A stretch of DNA of 64,000 nucleotides from Eretmocerus hayati (Eukaryota; Arthropoda; Insecta; Hymenoptera; Aphelinidae): the NCBI GenBank assembly GCA_029851415.1, contig CM056741.1:174451021-174515020 (forward strand). The letters are read 5' to 3'. The notes under the pieces are model-generated. The model ran no database searches and was not told the origin of the DNA. It was given only the letters and a program-made list of their open reading frames with translations. The position numbers were made by a program, and so were the translations under genes. Below, piece after piece: positions 53,001 through 62,158 of the stretch (position 1 is its first letter; every line of letters starts with the position of its first letter).

Positions 53001-56000
53001 GTATAGATAAACACGTTGTGCACACTTTTAATCATCGACTTCTGTTCAGGTTCAAAATCAGACATATCTACTCTGTAGTTGTAGTAGTACTTATATATCT
53101 TCAGGGTCGGTGTTAAAAGTGGTTGAACTAGAATTCAATCTGAACTTGTTTTTTCGATTACTTTATAAAGAATTCGAATTGAGCAATGTATGATATAGAC
53201 ACTAAGTGAGTCAAACAAGAATATACGAATTTAGATGCAAATTATTATCTCTTTTCAAGAGACCAAGAGTAAGTATCTTATATAGAAAACGAGATAGAAA
53301 AGGTGTGGATATGTAACGTGTCTCTCAGTTGAGATAACGATCCTTGCAATACTTGAAACAACTCAATTTCCCCTGATGCATATATAAAAAAAAGAGTCTT
53401 GTATATGTACATTCTTAAAGCAAACTGTGATATTTGTTGTTTGAACGCATACGAATTAATCGTCGAATTTTTCACCGATAGGTAATTGCTATTGTCTGAC
53501 AAGGCGGTACGTGACGATAACTCACAGATTTTTTTCTTTTTTTTTTTTTAGCCTCTGCTTTCTTTTTTGGTTTTGTTTTGTATTGGGACGAAAAAGGTAA
53601 GGAGATACAAAATGCAGGTTCGTTTGGTAAAACTGAACAACTTTGAGATATATAAGTACACAACATGTACGTGAGGTCTTCTCTTACTCTGTTGAGCTCT
53701 AATGAATCTCTATACTCTTGAGCATCGCAACTCCTCTACTCTGGCATTTCGACGAGAAAATTCCTGGCTAACGCTTATAAAGTAAGAGAAGAGTAGTTGG
53801 CGTCCTTGAAAATCTCAAGTATATAGAAGAGCGTTCAATCGACTGGCCAAATTTGGAATTACTTCTTTGAAAAAAAAAAACCAATACGTCTTATGGCTAT
53901 AACCTTATTATATCGTGGTTGGTGAAAATTGAAAATTTCCATTTTGAGAATTTAATGAGATAATATAGGTAGAAGATTCTATATAACCTTGATTCATTGA
54001 CGTATGCAGGTATCTTGAGATGATTTGAAAAATTGATGCACTTGAAATTGTGTGCAGAGTATAATTTCTGAAGGGAGAATATTTTAACCTTGTATTCGGA
54101 ATTTTAATTTCTTATAATTGATATGGAAGTGAATTCTTTGATCTGTGGCGGTGAATTGAAGTGAAAAATATATATCAGAAGGTATTGCGAGATTCTGTTA
54201 GTTAAAGTCATTTAACCGAGGTTTGGAATCTTGATAATTGTACTGAGTCAATTTGTAGGTACTCGTGGTATGTGTTTTATGACATGACGAGTTTTCTTCA
54301 ATGACATTTGTGACGAGAATTTGCGAAATTGCAAGTATTGAGATCGGAAATACTGCTTCAGTCTGAATCCTATGTTATGGGATCACCATCATGAAATGTC
54401 ACTTAGAACGATTGAAGAAATCACCATTGGAATTTGTTATTGAGGAAACAAATCTAATTTTATAGGCTTTTTCGAGGAAGAATGATGTGATTGAATATAT
54501 ACATCAACTTCAGATATACTTCAATATCAGAGGACTCAAAATTTTTAATAAAAAAGTAGCAAATGGGAATATAAAAGCTTCCGTTAAAAATATTTCGCGG
54601 CGTCACCAGTTTCATAATGTTGAGGGCGAACATGCATTAGGTGACGCAATATTCATTGTCTTTAAATATGCATTTTTTGCTGTGATAGTCATCTAGTACG
54701 AAACACTTTGAAAAAAAAAAATTATTTTGACATTATTCACATAATTTATCTAGTTTCAAATAGTTTTGAGGTTGGTTTTACCTCAAATTTTTTGCACAAT
54801 AAATCAGAAGCTAAGTATAAATCAAAGCACCAAAATATCTCGTTAGTTTATCCCATATTCATGAAGACTTTTTCAAGACACGAATGATAAATGACTGGAA
54901 AACCAAATGTCAGTCAAAATTTCCAGTATTTTTGGGACAGAGATAAAGGACCAATCTTGTGAAAATTCCTACTACCACATACTATACTGAAAAATGCGAG
55001 TTTTTTATAATAAAATTAACATCCTAAATCTATTCGATACTTTACTATTTTATAGATTGTACTAATAAAATTTCCATAACCGTTAACGGGAGAGGATGAA
55101 AAAGTAACAAAATAAATCAAGAACATCGTAACATGACAAAATATGAATACGCTCTCATTAAAATCAAAATATTCAGTTCAATGAATGTATTATGTATAGA
55201 ATTGTGACCAACAAAAATATGAGTATCGTGTCCAATTCTTGAAAGTTCTCAAACTCTTGGTATGACTTTCAAAATAAAAATTAAAAATTGAATACTTTCA
55301 TCGTCATTATCATTATGGACCCAAACCCAAATTTTATGTATAGTCTCAGAGCAAGGGTATGACCATATTATCTAAAAATGGAGAAACCACCAGTCCATTC
55401 TTCAAAGTTCACAAATCATCCAGACTTGTTAGGACGAAATTCGCAATAATCTCCCAAAATTAGTGCCCATATTCAAGATCATTCGTACAATATTCATTCA
55501 TACAGCTCTTCTCGACGAACAGAAGAAAAAAAAACAACAATTTCAATTTGATAGTTGAAGGGGGTTGCTCACCTGCAGGCCTACGATTCTGGGTGGTTGT
55601 ATGGGTAACATCGGGTGATTGAACAAGATTACAATACGAGTGAGGTGAATACTCTGCAATATCAGTTATATCCGCTGCCGGAGGCCTCCTCGCTGGTGGC
55701 CTTGGTGGTGGTGGTGTATCCCTAGCCGATCCTGTACTACTTGTATCCGATAATCCAGTACCTCCAGCTCCACCAGCACCAGGACTTTCTTCTGTTGCAA
55801 CACTATCTTCATCACTGCTTGAATCACCATCGACATTCGTTACTTGTGGTCGATGTTGCTGTTGATGTTGTTGCTGTTGTTGTTGTTGTTGTTGTTGATG
55901 TTGCTGTTGTTGTTGGTTCGATGTTCGATCGGGACTTCGAGCCATTACGGATGTTCGTTTTGATGGCATTGGTAATGATGGCTTTGGACGACTTTGCATT

Positions 56001-56037
56001 GCTGCCAAAGCTTGTTGTACCGCTTCTTGTCGAACCT
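37795..56037 (-). CDS. DIP2: DIP2 (disco-interacting protein 2), 5' end missing
   Basis: Thirteen exons join in frame with GT-AG introns: 56037-55573, 52281-51993, 50843-50504, 49392-49132, 48395-47843, 46863-46433, 46350-46119, 45004-44892, 44337-43951, 40121-39786, 39605-39309, 39000-38441 and 38047-37795. They encode about 1,504 residues ending in IYVAYNM. Residues about 1-250 are a disordered linker (VRQEAVQQALAAMQSRPKP start, poly-Gln, Ser/Pro-rich). About 252-857 form the first adenylate-forming (FAAL-like) domain, and 895-1504 the second. DIP2 family proteins are about 1,550-1,770 residues, so roughly 70 N-terminal residues with most of the DMAP1-binding domain are absent and no matching exon was found up to 64,000. 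In flies DIP2 was named as a Disconnected-interacting protein and acts in neuronal branching; DIP2 proteins have also been tied to diacylglycerol homeostasis (family knowledge). The large j-i intron houses an opposite-strand ankyrin gene. Confidence 0.95.
38441..39000 (-). CDS. DIP2: DIP2 exon l
   Basis: It starts GASSPEPSTVYVDLRALRND and includes LGEIWVQSPHNASGYFTIYG, ARTGYLGFLRRTE and GMRYHPIDIENSVMRCHKKI, the last motif region of the second adenylating domain. It ends inside a Cys codon at donor TG/GTGAGT. Confidence 0.96.
39309..39605 (-). CDS. DIP2: DIP2 exon k
   Basis: It starts VEANPALWLSAVSHSRVRDT and reads through FCSYGVMELCTKGLG, SLACVRTCVVVAEERPR and LGLSPRAVSTSFGCRVN. 99 codons in phase 0; acceptor TTTCAG, donor ACAG/GTTGGC. 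Confidence 0.96.
39786..40121 (-). CDS. DIP2: DIP2 exon j
   Basis: It starts EANNVVEVRSWPIILDIDDM and contains AYLDFSVSTTGMLAGIKMSH, the AMP-loop position of the second domain, then CLDPYSGLGFALWCLSSIYS. The donor is GAG/GTATGT. 112 codons in phase 0. Confidence 0.96.
40897..41280 (+). CDS. Ankyrin gene exon 1
   Basis: 128 codons from ATG to the GTAAGT donor. It carries the first two or three ankyrin repeats (including LLHQGVNPN and LLFAGADPN turns). Confidence 0.85.
40897..42779 (+). CDS. Ankyrin-repeat protein with PRANC-like C-terminus, nested in a DIP2 intron
   Basis: Two exons, 40897-41280 and 41571-42779, join at a GTAAGT donor and a TTCTTACAG acceptor in phase 0 to give 530 residues. 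Ankyrin repeats fill about residues 25-370; clear cores include LLSAVKYGNLELARQLLHQG, SVLHEAVRYNKVNIVETLLQ and LECARLLLEHGANVNH. The last 111 residues (about 420-530) begin CQIEVGLL, pass a KTESLMNMFPIFGKQL segment and finish with an F-box-like helix pair ending RRLYNRDLRNLC. That layout matches PRANC domains, which sit behind ankyrin repeats in poxvirus host-range-type proteins, Wolbachia and parasitoid wasps, where they can contact SCF ubiquitin ligases (family knowledge). The start ATG has a good context (TTCAAA before it); an in-frame ATG follows two codons later. No signal peptide or membrane segment. Function here is unknown. A plain insect ankyrin protein without PRANC remains possible. 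Confidence 0.85.
41571..42779 (+). CDS. Ankyrin gene exon 2
   Basis: It starts in phase 0 after TTCTTACAG and runs 402 codons to TGA at 42777-42779. It holds the remaining ankyrin repeats and the PRANC-like tail. Confidence 0.88.
   Translation, partial: KSIDLQRKDLVELLLNFDGYSHIANQSKGIILHYAVKSRIYNTNSNTELYLDILKLLLDHNASMGYRLDSTEESNPAQAVLEFGSQDVICLFLNYGFKFDGREIQNPLHYAVKNENYVLEYLLEHLHFDIDDIDSMHYSVLHEAVRYNKVNIVETLLQYKANIEIPDTSNVTPLITAVDHNYLECARLLLEHGANVNHIKANGENSWYFAARQNRSECFELLLTYGADIKFDEWIFDDVLYSINFETINVLLRHIALLESQRREVNPDYYKLMVERDLLNKNNLGLDYLNDCQIEVGLLQTSVIDDTTTFHDILIGKIPDHLFTDTQFIEIFKTESLMNMFPIFGKQLCDIFHHTKSKRDLEIGMIRGLNRILRFDVKSFYLIGENILRRLYNRDLRNLCRV
43292..43297 (+). promoter_or_regulatory. 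Likely poly(A) signal of the ankyrin gene
   Basis: AATAAA on the plus strand 513 bases after the stop codon, in AT-rich sequence and before the next DIP2 exon. It would confine the transcript to the DIP2 intron. Confidence 0.45.
43951..44337 (-). CDS. DIP2: DIP2 exon i
   Basis: It opens the second adenylate-forming domain: YQFISEILRWRAVGTSDHVI, HVALLFPPGTDLICAFYGCL and GAVPVTIRPPHPQN. 129 codons in phase 0, donor AAG/GTGAGT. The intron that follows (43950-40122) contains the nested ankyrin gene. Confidence 0.96.
44641..44848. mobile_element. TTAA-flanked palindromic MITE in a DIP2 intron
   Basis: The left end GGGGACGTCGG and right end CCGACATCCTC are inverted, and TTAA sits directly outside both (44637-44640 and 44849-44852), as for piggyBac-type insertions. 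The arms mirror each other (TTCGGATTTCTCGATGAATT both ways), and the tip is a strong hairpin, AGTAACGCCGATTC..GAATCGGCGTTACT (about 44736-44777). It is 208 bp and lies between DIP2 exons h and i. Confidence 0.75.
44892..45004 (-). CDS. DIP2: DIP2 exon h (inter-domain linker)
   Basis: Short 113-base exon reading DVGPASVIVGNLVQGNRLAS.. and ending in an acidic DEESDNSKK tail. It links the two adenylate-forming domains. The acceptor is TTTCAG/ATGTGG, the donor AAG/GTTTGT. Confidence 0.92.
46119..46350 (-). CDS. DIP2: DIP2 exon g
   Basis: It starts SFQWMSRVLQAVDSIHAVGI and ends the first domain with PKTPLGGIHLSETKRRFLEG and CPHTCVTNLPKPREIHS. The Lys in TPLGGIHL..K surroundings sits where acyl-CoA synthetases carry the catalytic loop. 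The donor is CCG/GTAAGT. Confidence 0.95.
46433..46863 (-). CDS. DIP2: DIP2 exon f
   Basis: It continues the first domain: VGEICVHS, a glycine-rich GLLGFLGPGNLVFVCGSRDG hinge and TGRKHNADDIIATVLAVEPM, the segment preceding the mobile C-terminal subdomain. The donor is GAAGAG/GTACGA in phase 0. Confidence 0.96.
47843..48395 (-). CDS. DIP2: DIP2 exon e
   Basis: It starts ACGYTEGENAVCVLDFKREV and covers the middle of the first adenylate-forming domain, including KHRASVAVVKSRDLHWGLLA, VADGANPWSLSSCDQFL and SLTLQDCGQVMPG. The acceptor is CTACAG, the donor GGA A/GTAAGT. Confidence 0.96.
48924..49043 (-). repeat. Possible A-tailed retroposed small RNA in a DIP2 intron
   Basis: On the minus strand a 100-base GC-richer block with three short hairpins (GTGGCT/AGCCCAC, CGCT/AGCG, GCGC/GCGC) ends at an A16 run (48939-48924). 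A structured block followed by an oligo(A) tail fits a retroposed small RNA or a SINE. No target duplication or parent RNA was recognised. Confidence 0.25.
49132..49392 (-). CDS. DIP2: DIP2 exon d
   Basis: It starts VALTSEACLKGLPK and includes YIEYSTDKDGSVMGVTVT, the P-loop-like segment of the first adenylate-forming domain (a degenerate version of the S/T-G-rich AMP loop). 87 codons in phase 0, donor CACAA/GTAATA. Confidence 0.96.
50504..50843 (-). CDS. DIP2: DIP2 exon c
   Basis: It opens the first adenylate-forming domain: YGSASYKAPAATVLDPNGK, then LKPGDRIALVYPNDD and CAFYGCLQAGIVPVPIEVP, the usual N-terminal core of AMP-binding/FAAL domains. The acceptor is CTGCAG/G, the donor CCAG/GTATGT, and it ends in phase 0. 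Confidence 0.96.
51993..52281 (-). CDS. DIP2: DIP2 exon b
   Basis: It starts after a TTTAATTTTTAG acceptor and completes a Gly codon, then reads ADRVNRYHVVEENNTGTAGR and a basic/acidic linker (KRPKRRPLPEFYEDDD). It ends SIQR with a split Arg codon at donor AG/GTTTGT. This linker between the N-terminal region and the first adenylating domain is strongly conserved in insects. Confidence 0.95.
52847..52905. repeat. Imperfect (TCA)n microsatellite
   Basis: Runs of ATCATC/ATTATT trinucleotides within the DIP2 a-b intron. Confidence 0.6.
55573..56037 (-). CDS. DIP2: DIP2 exon a (first exon seen)
   Basis: The acceptor is a T-rich tract ending TTTCAG, and the donor is CCTGCAG/GTGAGC. It encodes the conserved VRQEAVQQALAAMQSRPKP block, a Gln/His run, an acidic Ser stretch (SSSDEDSVATEE) and a Pro-rich segment. 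It enters in phase 2 and ends one base into a codon. An upstream exon must exist because the acceptor splits a codon. Confidence 0.93.
55852..55917 (-). repeat. CAA/CAG trinucleotide run coding poly-Gln in DIP2
   Basis: Inside DIP2 exon a, a run of Gln codons broken by a few His codons. It sits in a disordered linker and is expected to vary in length between individuals. Confidence 0.9.
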
Positions 56038-57032
56038 CTGAAAAAAAAAGAAGCAGGGAAAATATAGGGGATTAGTCTTTTGATTGCATTTTGTGTAACA
56101 AGAAGGATTCATTGGGTATTTAATTGTGAAGGGGGTAGTTAAGATTGGAACAAGGTTTCTTTTTTCAAGATGAAAAGTTGGTCTGGGGTTTCAGTGGGGG
56201 AGTTAATTTTGAAGGATTATTTCCTGAAAGTTAGTTCACACGATGAAGATTTTTATTAATATTTTTCACGTCGATTTATTGAGTTGGTTTTTGGGTATAA
56301 CTGAACTTTGTAATAACCCATCATGTGAGTTATGAGTGCCACATGATTCAGTAGTTATTACTGTGGTGTATTGTCGATAAGTATGTTATGGTCCTTAGAC
56401 CTGATAAGTGACATTGGTTAGATACGACTTCTCTATTTTCTTCCATCATCGTGTTCTCAACGTTTTCGAAATTATTTTGCGGGACCTACAGTTTGAAGCA
56501 GGTTCCGAAAAACCAAGGCCCTCGATAAAAACACTCATGAAAAGTCAATGTTTCGAGCTAGATTTTGAAATCTCTGATGATAGAGTTCAAATTCATTGAA
56601 TTGATACCACCCTCGAGCGGATTGTATTGTTCAACTTTGACATCATTTGCTCTTCAAATGCTGTAGAACCATTGACCTAATTAAAATTATCACTTGTAGA
56701 CTCGAAAATGTTGACTCAATTGTTTCTTCATATGAAACTCTTCTTCATTTCTCGTGCTCAGTGCGAATTGAACGATTGTAGAATATCAGGATATCAGATC
56801 AATCGAGACAGGTGGATTCAAATTGCGAATTCAACAATTGAGGACTAGATTCTGATGATCGAACACAGCTGTATCAACACTTTGAGTTATGATCTTCCAA
56901 TTATGAATACATTACATCATTATTGCATCCTTACATGATTAAGAATGATAACCCTGTATAAATTCCAATTGTTGTTCCCTCTTTTCGTTACAAGTTCAAA
57001 TCTTACCATTGCTGAAATTATATTTAATGATA

Positions 57033-57548
57033 AGAATTTTTCTGACTTACACCGACACAGTTGGTGGGGTCGTCGAGTGTCAGCTCGGCTGATTATCTAA
57101 GTTAAGCAAGGTTGGGCGCTGTTAGTACTAATGGATGGGTGACCGCTCATCTCGGTCTAATTCATCTCAGGTCGGTGACTTTTTGGATCGATTAGTTGAC
57201 ACTTACACCTCAGCAACGTGAGCGGGAGGCACGAAATGTTACAATTGCTATGTTCACGCTCACGAAATGTGGCATGAGCACCGTATAGTTGCATGATAAA
57301 TGTACCGAAATCTCCGGAGCAGGTTTTACCCCTTTCGGGAGTTTTCCTTGCTCCACGGGCATGATTCCCGGGCAAATGCGGAGAAAATTAGGTTAGGGTG
57401 AGTGGCTGGATCTCAAAATCGCCACGATAAAAACACGAAATGTTAAACCCATGAGATTCGCTCCGGTGTGATAGTCCATTGACTGAAGACGACCGTTGAA
57501 CACATGAAAAAAGAAAAAAGAAAGAAAGAAAGAATTTCTCCGACTCAC
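57033..57548 (+). mobile_element. 5S-rRNA-headed SINE with candidate target duplications
   Basis: The head (57051-57177) resembles 5S rRNA. A body of about 330 bases follows and ends in a GAAA-type simple repeat (about 57506-57535). Directly before the head is AGAATTTTTCTGACTTAC (57033-57050) and directly after the tail AGAATTTCTCCGACTCAC (57531-57548). These match at 15 of 18 positions, all differences being T/C, which fits an aged target-site duplication. This layout is that of SINE3-type elements. A T5 run at 57180-57184 would tend to stop polymerase III inside the element, which argues for a decayed copy or for a simple 5S pseudogene. Confidence 0.55.
57051..57177 (+). pseudogene. 5S rRNA-like sequence with internal promoter boxes
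   Basis: Box A-like AAGTTAAGCAAGGTTGGGC (57099-57117), then GTTAGTACTAATGGATGGGTG, and box C GGATGGGTGACCGC (57133-57146) match the 5S internal control region in order and spacing, with one extra base. ACCGAC (57051-57056) and GTCGGT (57171-57176) pair as a terminal helix I. The 5' and 3' thirds are diverged and the total is about 127 bases instead of about 120, so it is not a normal 5S gene. Confidence 0.7.
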
Positions 57549-57562
57549 TCCGGGTACAAATA

Positions 57563-58504
57563 CACCCCACCGGTCAAAAGTCTGAGGACACCTGGGAATC
57601 AAAGTGGTGATTTTTAGAGTTGGATATCTCAGAACCTATCATTTGTAAAGAGGTCTGCGTGGTCGCATTTTGTAGCTCATATCGAGCGCTATCAAATCTA
57701 TTTTCTGTATTTTCCTGACTCGTGTATCTCTGGAATATTATACCAGAGATACACGAGTCAGAAAAATCACTTTTTTCGCAATTTTTCAGGCAAGGTACAA
57801 ACGCCTGCCGATTTGGGAGACATTGTTATATCGCTACGAGACCAGTAACATCTTTAATTGTCCATGAAAGGACCCACTAAATCCGTTTTTGAACGTTCCT
57901 CAAAGTAGTTCTGGTTTCGAGATCTAACTGATCCAGTGAGGGTGTTTTTCCCTCAACAAATCTCTCAATAATCCGAAAATGAAGAGACACAGCCCACTTT
58001 GGGGCATCTGACCCTCATTTCTGCAAGAGTTTGATTCAAGATGGAGATAGTCATCGAAAGTGAAGGCTACCGATCTTGGACTGGGCTGTTTCTCATCATT
58101 TTTGGATTAACCGTGTAATTTTTTGAGAGAAAAACACCTGCAGACAATGTGTCATATATCTCAATGCCAGAACCACTTTGAGAGACGTTCAAAAACGGAT
58201 TCTCAAGGTTTTTTCATGGGCTTAAAAATGTCATCGATCTCATAGCGATCCAACAATCTCTCCAAAATTTGCAGGCATTCATACCTTGCCTGAAAAATTG
58301 CGAAAAAAGTCATTTTTCTGACTCGTGTGTCTCTGGTATAATACGCGGGATCGAAAATACAGAAAATAGATTCGATAGTGCTCGATACGAGCTACAAAAT
58401 GCGACCACGCAGACCTCTTTACGAATAATAGGTTCTGAGATGTCCAACTCTGAAAATCATCAGTTTGATTCCCAGGTGTCCTCAGACTTTTGATCGGTAG
58501 TGAA
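57563..58504. mobile_element. 942-bp fold-back element, Tc1/mariner-like ends
   Basis: The TA-flanked ends (TA at 57561-57562 and 58505-58506) carry ACCGGTCAAAAGTCTGAGGA on the left and the inverse TCCTCAGACTTTTGATCGGT on the right. Arms of about 240 bases are nearly mirror-identical (GGTCTGCGTGGTCGCATTTT, GCAATTTTTCAGGCAAGGTA), and shorter mirrored blocks continue to near the centre at about 58030 (TTTTTGAACG and CGTTCAAAAA). The left arm also holds a private hairpin, CTGACTCGTGTATCTCTGG mirrored at 57708-57757. No transposase is encoded. Confidence 0.78.
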
Positions 58505-58506
58505 TA

Positions 58507-60686
58507 TTATCAAGATTTGTAGGATTTTTGGTGTCCGTATAATTCCGAATGGAATAGATGAATAAAATTTAGTTCTGATGCATTACAAATCAGATAGAAG
58601 ATTCTGATTTTGTTTCAAATTTTCAAGCTCATTAGCCTTGGATACACAATATGGAAAAAGAAATTGAGGTAAAATTAAAAATTTCGAACTAAATTATCAG
58701 AGAATAAGAATTTAAAGATACTCCATAAAAACTGTGAAGCGCCGGAAAAATTAAAAATATTGTGATATTTAAATGTATGTCCATCCCGAATCCATTCTCA
58801 GAGTTATTACCACCAACAAAGATAGCACGAAAATTACAAAAGAAGCCGCAAATATGTATGCGTGTACCTATATGTACGCGGAACTCATCACAATCGTCCC
58901 GTTTGCTTACGGTAACAAAATTTCAAGTCTCAATGCTCGCTCGCTCGCTCGCTCGCCACCGCAATCAGAAAAATATGCCTCATCTCATAATCTTCTCCAT
59001 TCATGCATACAGACGTAACTTTTATACGATTTTCACCGGTTTGTCGAAAACGTGAATCTCATCATATCCAAGGAAACGTTAATAATCAGACATATAATTC
59101 CACAACTTACGCTCCGCAAAATTTCAACGTCATACAAGCACACGCGCGACACACACACACACACACACACAATCGTACTCTGTCGTATTTTGGAACCTGT
59201 TCGCAAATACGTAATTCCGCCCACGGACTCATAAATTTGAAACGAGCTTCCATCTCATCAATAGTTCTCGCTCTCTATACTCTCTGGTAATTCAGATTTA
59301 TTGAATAATAATGAGCACCCCAGATCCGTTCATATGTAGGTACCAAAAAGCGAGTATTGTTTATTTGATTACAACGAGATCGCGGACTGAATGCAAATTA
59401 TTAGTCGAGAATTGAAAATTTTTATATTGGTAGCTGATGAGAATCGAAGTAATGGCTCGGATTCGATGCTACGTCTAACCCAAAAGAAATTTCACGAAAT
59501 TGCAAAGACAAGCCGTAAATCATAATTCCAACGAGAATACAATTGGCTGCTATGGACTATTAGGTATACGTGTATAGTTTCCTACTTGGCCGACGTTCTT
59601 TATAGAGGCATCATTATCCATCCGTATATGCAAGAAATTTTCCTTGTGGCAAAATACACTTCGTTATCTGTGGGGCGAAAATAATGATTTCCATAAGCGT
59701 GTATATGAGCCGTGGGTATATTACTTGTGCATCGTAAAAGCTTTAGCTTATACATACGCTATATACTCAAGCTTGATAAAATTTTGTATGTATTCTAACG
59801 ATGCACCGCCTGAAACTCTTACAAAATTGCCAAGAATTAAAATGCGCATGAGTATCGGAAACGAATTGACGTAATCAAAATTTTACGCTTTTTTTACAGG
59901 TAAAAACTGGGAAATGCCAATTACTAGTGATATGATTTTTACGAGTTTTTATATGAGCTCTTGATAAAAGCTCAGGATATTTGCTAAGCTAACTGAAAAA
60001 AATGTTTAAATTTTTTTAGGTTTTATCCAACTTCATCATCTTACAGTATATAAAAAATGTACAAATTCAGAATACAATGTTAAAGGATGAGGGAACAATT
60101 TTTAATTATGGATTTTTAAAATTTATCATAGTGGTATATGAACCTCTTCATGTGATATTGAACATTTTGAAATATCTCGCGACTTGTTAACTCAGAAGAA
60201 ACTGATACAAGAATTTGGGAATTTGATGGTTATCTATATCTTTCGACAAAATAGCAGGCTGAGGCCGTAATAGGCTTATTTTGGGACAACGGGACAATTT
60301 TGAGTTCAAACAACCAATGACTCCTCAAATAATCGATATTGACAAAAATTATTGTTCAAAAATTGGTGCGTGGAATAAATAAACATTAAAAATATGCATT
60401 TCCTCGAGCTTCTTTCGGTTTATCGGTTATATGTCAGGGAATATTGGTTTTCCGGGGAAATTTGTGGAGAGGTAATTTGTAGACCTTCAAAATATCTACG
60501 AAAACGATTTGTACACTTCGCCTTGGAAAATGCATCCCTTCCGAATTATTCTTGCTCAAAGTTTCAAATTAATTCGTCAAAATAAGTTGGCTAAAATTGT
60601 CAGCTAAAGTTTGATCATTTTCGAGTCATGAAAATATCAAATTTTTTGAATTGGTACTGAAGCCACACAAAGTTCAACGCCCATAA
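58507..60686. other. Probable DIP2 5' intron, no gene seen
   Basis: Only simple repeats were recognised: (GCTC)n at 58935-58956 and (AC)n at 59149-59171. No exon encoding the missing DIP2 N-terminus was found. Confidence 0.45.
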
Positions 60687-60734
60687 AAAAAAACTCCGAC
60701 CATAACCCTCACTACCGCAAAATATACACTCACA

Positions 60735-61883
60735 CTCAGTAAAGCGTTTGACACCATATCGCCTTCAAAAATGTTGCAGAAACTCCGCCCGCTTGGCTTC
60801 TCGAGAACGGCGCTCTTGTGGATAAAATCATATCTCGAAGGGCGGTCCCAAATGGTGACATCGCAGAACAGCGGCGATTCTGATTGGCTCAAAACCAATC
60901 TTGGAGTTCCACAAGGTTCCGTTCTCGGGCCTCTTTTGTTCAGTCTCTACGTCAATGATCTGCCAGACATACTCGGTGGAATGCCCGTTAAACACCTATT
61001 TTACGCGGACGATCTTCAAATTTATCTACATGTTGAGAAAGAAAATGTGTTGGAGGGCATTGCTCAACTCGAAGAGGCGTCTCGATTAGTCGCTGACTGG
61101 GCTGAGTCTTCTGGCTTGCGCCTTAATGCTGGCAAGACCAAATCAATCTTTTTCGGCTCGGCGCGCAATGTCAATGAGCTGAGAGAGATGGATCTGGCTG
61201 GTGTTGGGATGCCGGGCGGGGTGACAATTCCCTTCAGTGACACGGTCGTGAGTCTTGGTGTGACACTTGACAGTAAATTAGAATGGGAATCGCAGATCGA
61301 CCAAGTAGCAAAGAAAGTCAACAGAGCCCTGTATGGTCTGCGATTCATAAGGGCGTGTACCACCGAGACTCTCCGCCGAAGACTGGTCGAGACCCTAGTC
61401 CAACCCTACCTGGACTATTGCACAGTGGTATATCTTGACGCAGACGAAACGCAACGGACGCGACTGCAACGACTGAATAATTCATGTGTGAGGTACATTT
61501 TTGGCGTCAGGAGGGACGAACACATCACCCCGTACAGGGAGCGTCTGTGCTGGCTACGATTGGACTCTCGTAGACTATATTTTGCAGCCATTCTCATCTA
61601 CAAAGCAATTAGAATGAAAGAGCCCGAATACTTGGCTGCAATGTTCACCAAGTACCAGCATAGATGCACCAGTCGGAGTGATGAGAGAGATCTCAACATC
61701 CCCAGAGTCCGGCTCAAAGCCACTGAATACTCCTTTCAGTATCGTGGTGCCAGGCTCTGGAACTCTCTACCGCCCCTTCTGCGCAGCTCACCCTCATTAT
61801 CATCATTCAAACTCGCTTTAAAGTCTCATTTCTTCATGCTTGACTCCCGGGGCTCCCCGATCATCCCAGATGTATTGGAATGA
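60735..61883 (+). CDS. LINE reverse transcriptase, C-terminal part
   Basis: About 382 codons of a non-LTR reverse transcriptase missing its endonuclease and first RT blocks. Motifs in order: SKAFDTI (block with the first catalytic Asp), LGVPQGSVLGPLLFSLYVND, the YADD catalytic box at 61002-61013, and SSGLRLNAGKTKSIFFG. The end, WNSLPPLLRSSPSLSSFKLA, is typical of the C-terminus of CR1/Jockey-group ORF2 proteins. No stop or frameshift interrupts it. The frame is open back to about 60687 because the truncation point is in frame; the first internal Met is at 60771. The element cannot move alone without its 5' part. Confidence 0.9.
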   Translation, partial: LSKAFDTISPSKMLQKLRPLGFSRTALLWIKSYLEGRSQMVTSQNSGDSDWLKTNLGVPQGSVLGPLLFSLYVNDLPDILGGMPVKHLFYADDLQIYLHVEKENVLEGIAQLEEASRLVADWAESSGLRLNAGKTKSIFFGSARNVNELREMDLAGVGMPGGVTIPFSDTVVSLGVTLDSKLEWESQIDQVAKKVNRALYGLRFIRACTTETLRRRLVETLVQPYLDYCTVVYLDADETQRTRLQRLNNSCVRYIFGVRRDEHITPYRERLCWLRLDSRRLYFAAILIYKAIRMKEPEYLAAMFTKYQHRCTSRSDERDLNIPRVRLKATEYSFQYRGARLWNSLPPLLRSSPSLSSFKLALKSHFFMLDSRGSPIIPDVLE

Positions 61884-62158
61884 GCATTCTCAGCAAGATA
61901 GAAAAAGGTATATATTTCATTAGTGCAACCCTGTCTTTTTTTTTTTATATTTATTAAGTGACGTGTCATATCTGTGATAAACTAAGACTGCTAGAAGCGC
62001 TGACCAAATATCTATACTTATTATATTGTAGCCAGAATTTTTCTTATTTTTTTGCAAATGGTATTTTTAATGTGTGCATCTAGTAGTGAAATACTCTGAC
62101 AATATGTTTACATATGTGATGATTATTTGGTTTTTGCCTATTGGCAGAATAATAAACG

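Noticed and set aside
55741..56067. Plus-strand frame rich in Val/Asp
   Set aside because: It is antisense to the DIP2 poly-Gln exon, produced by the trinucleotide repeat.
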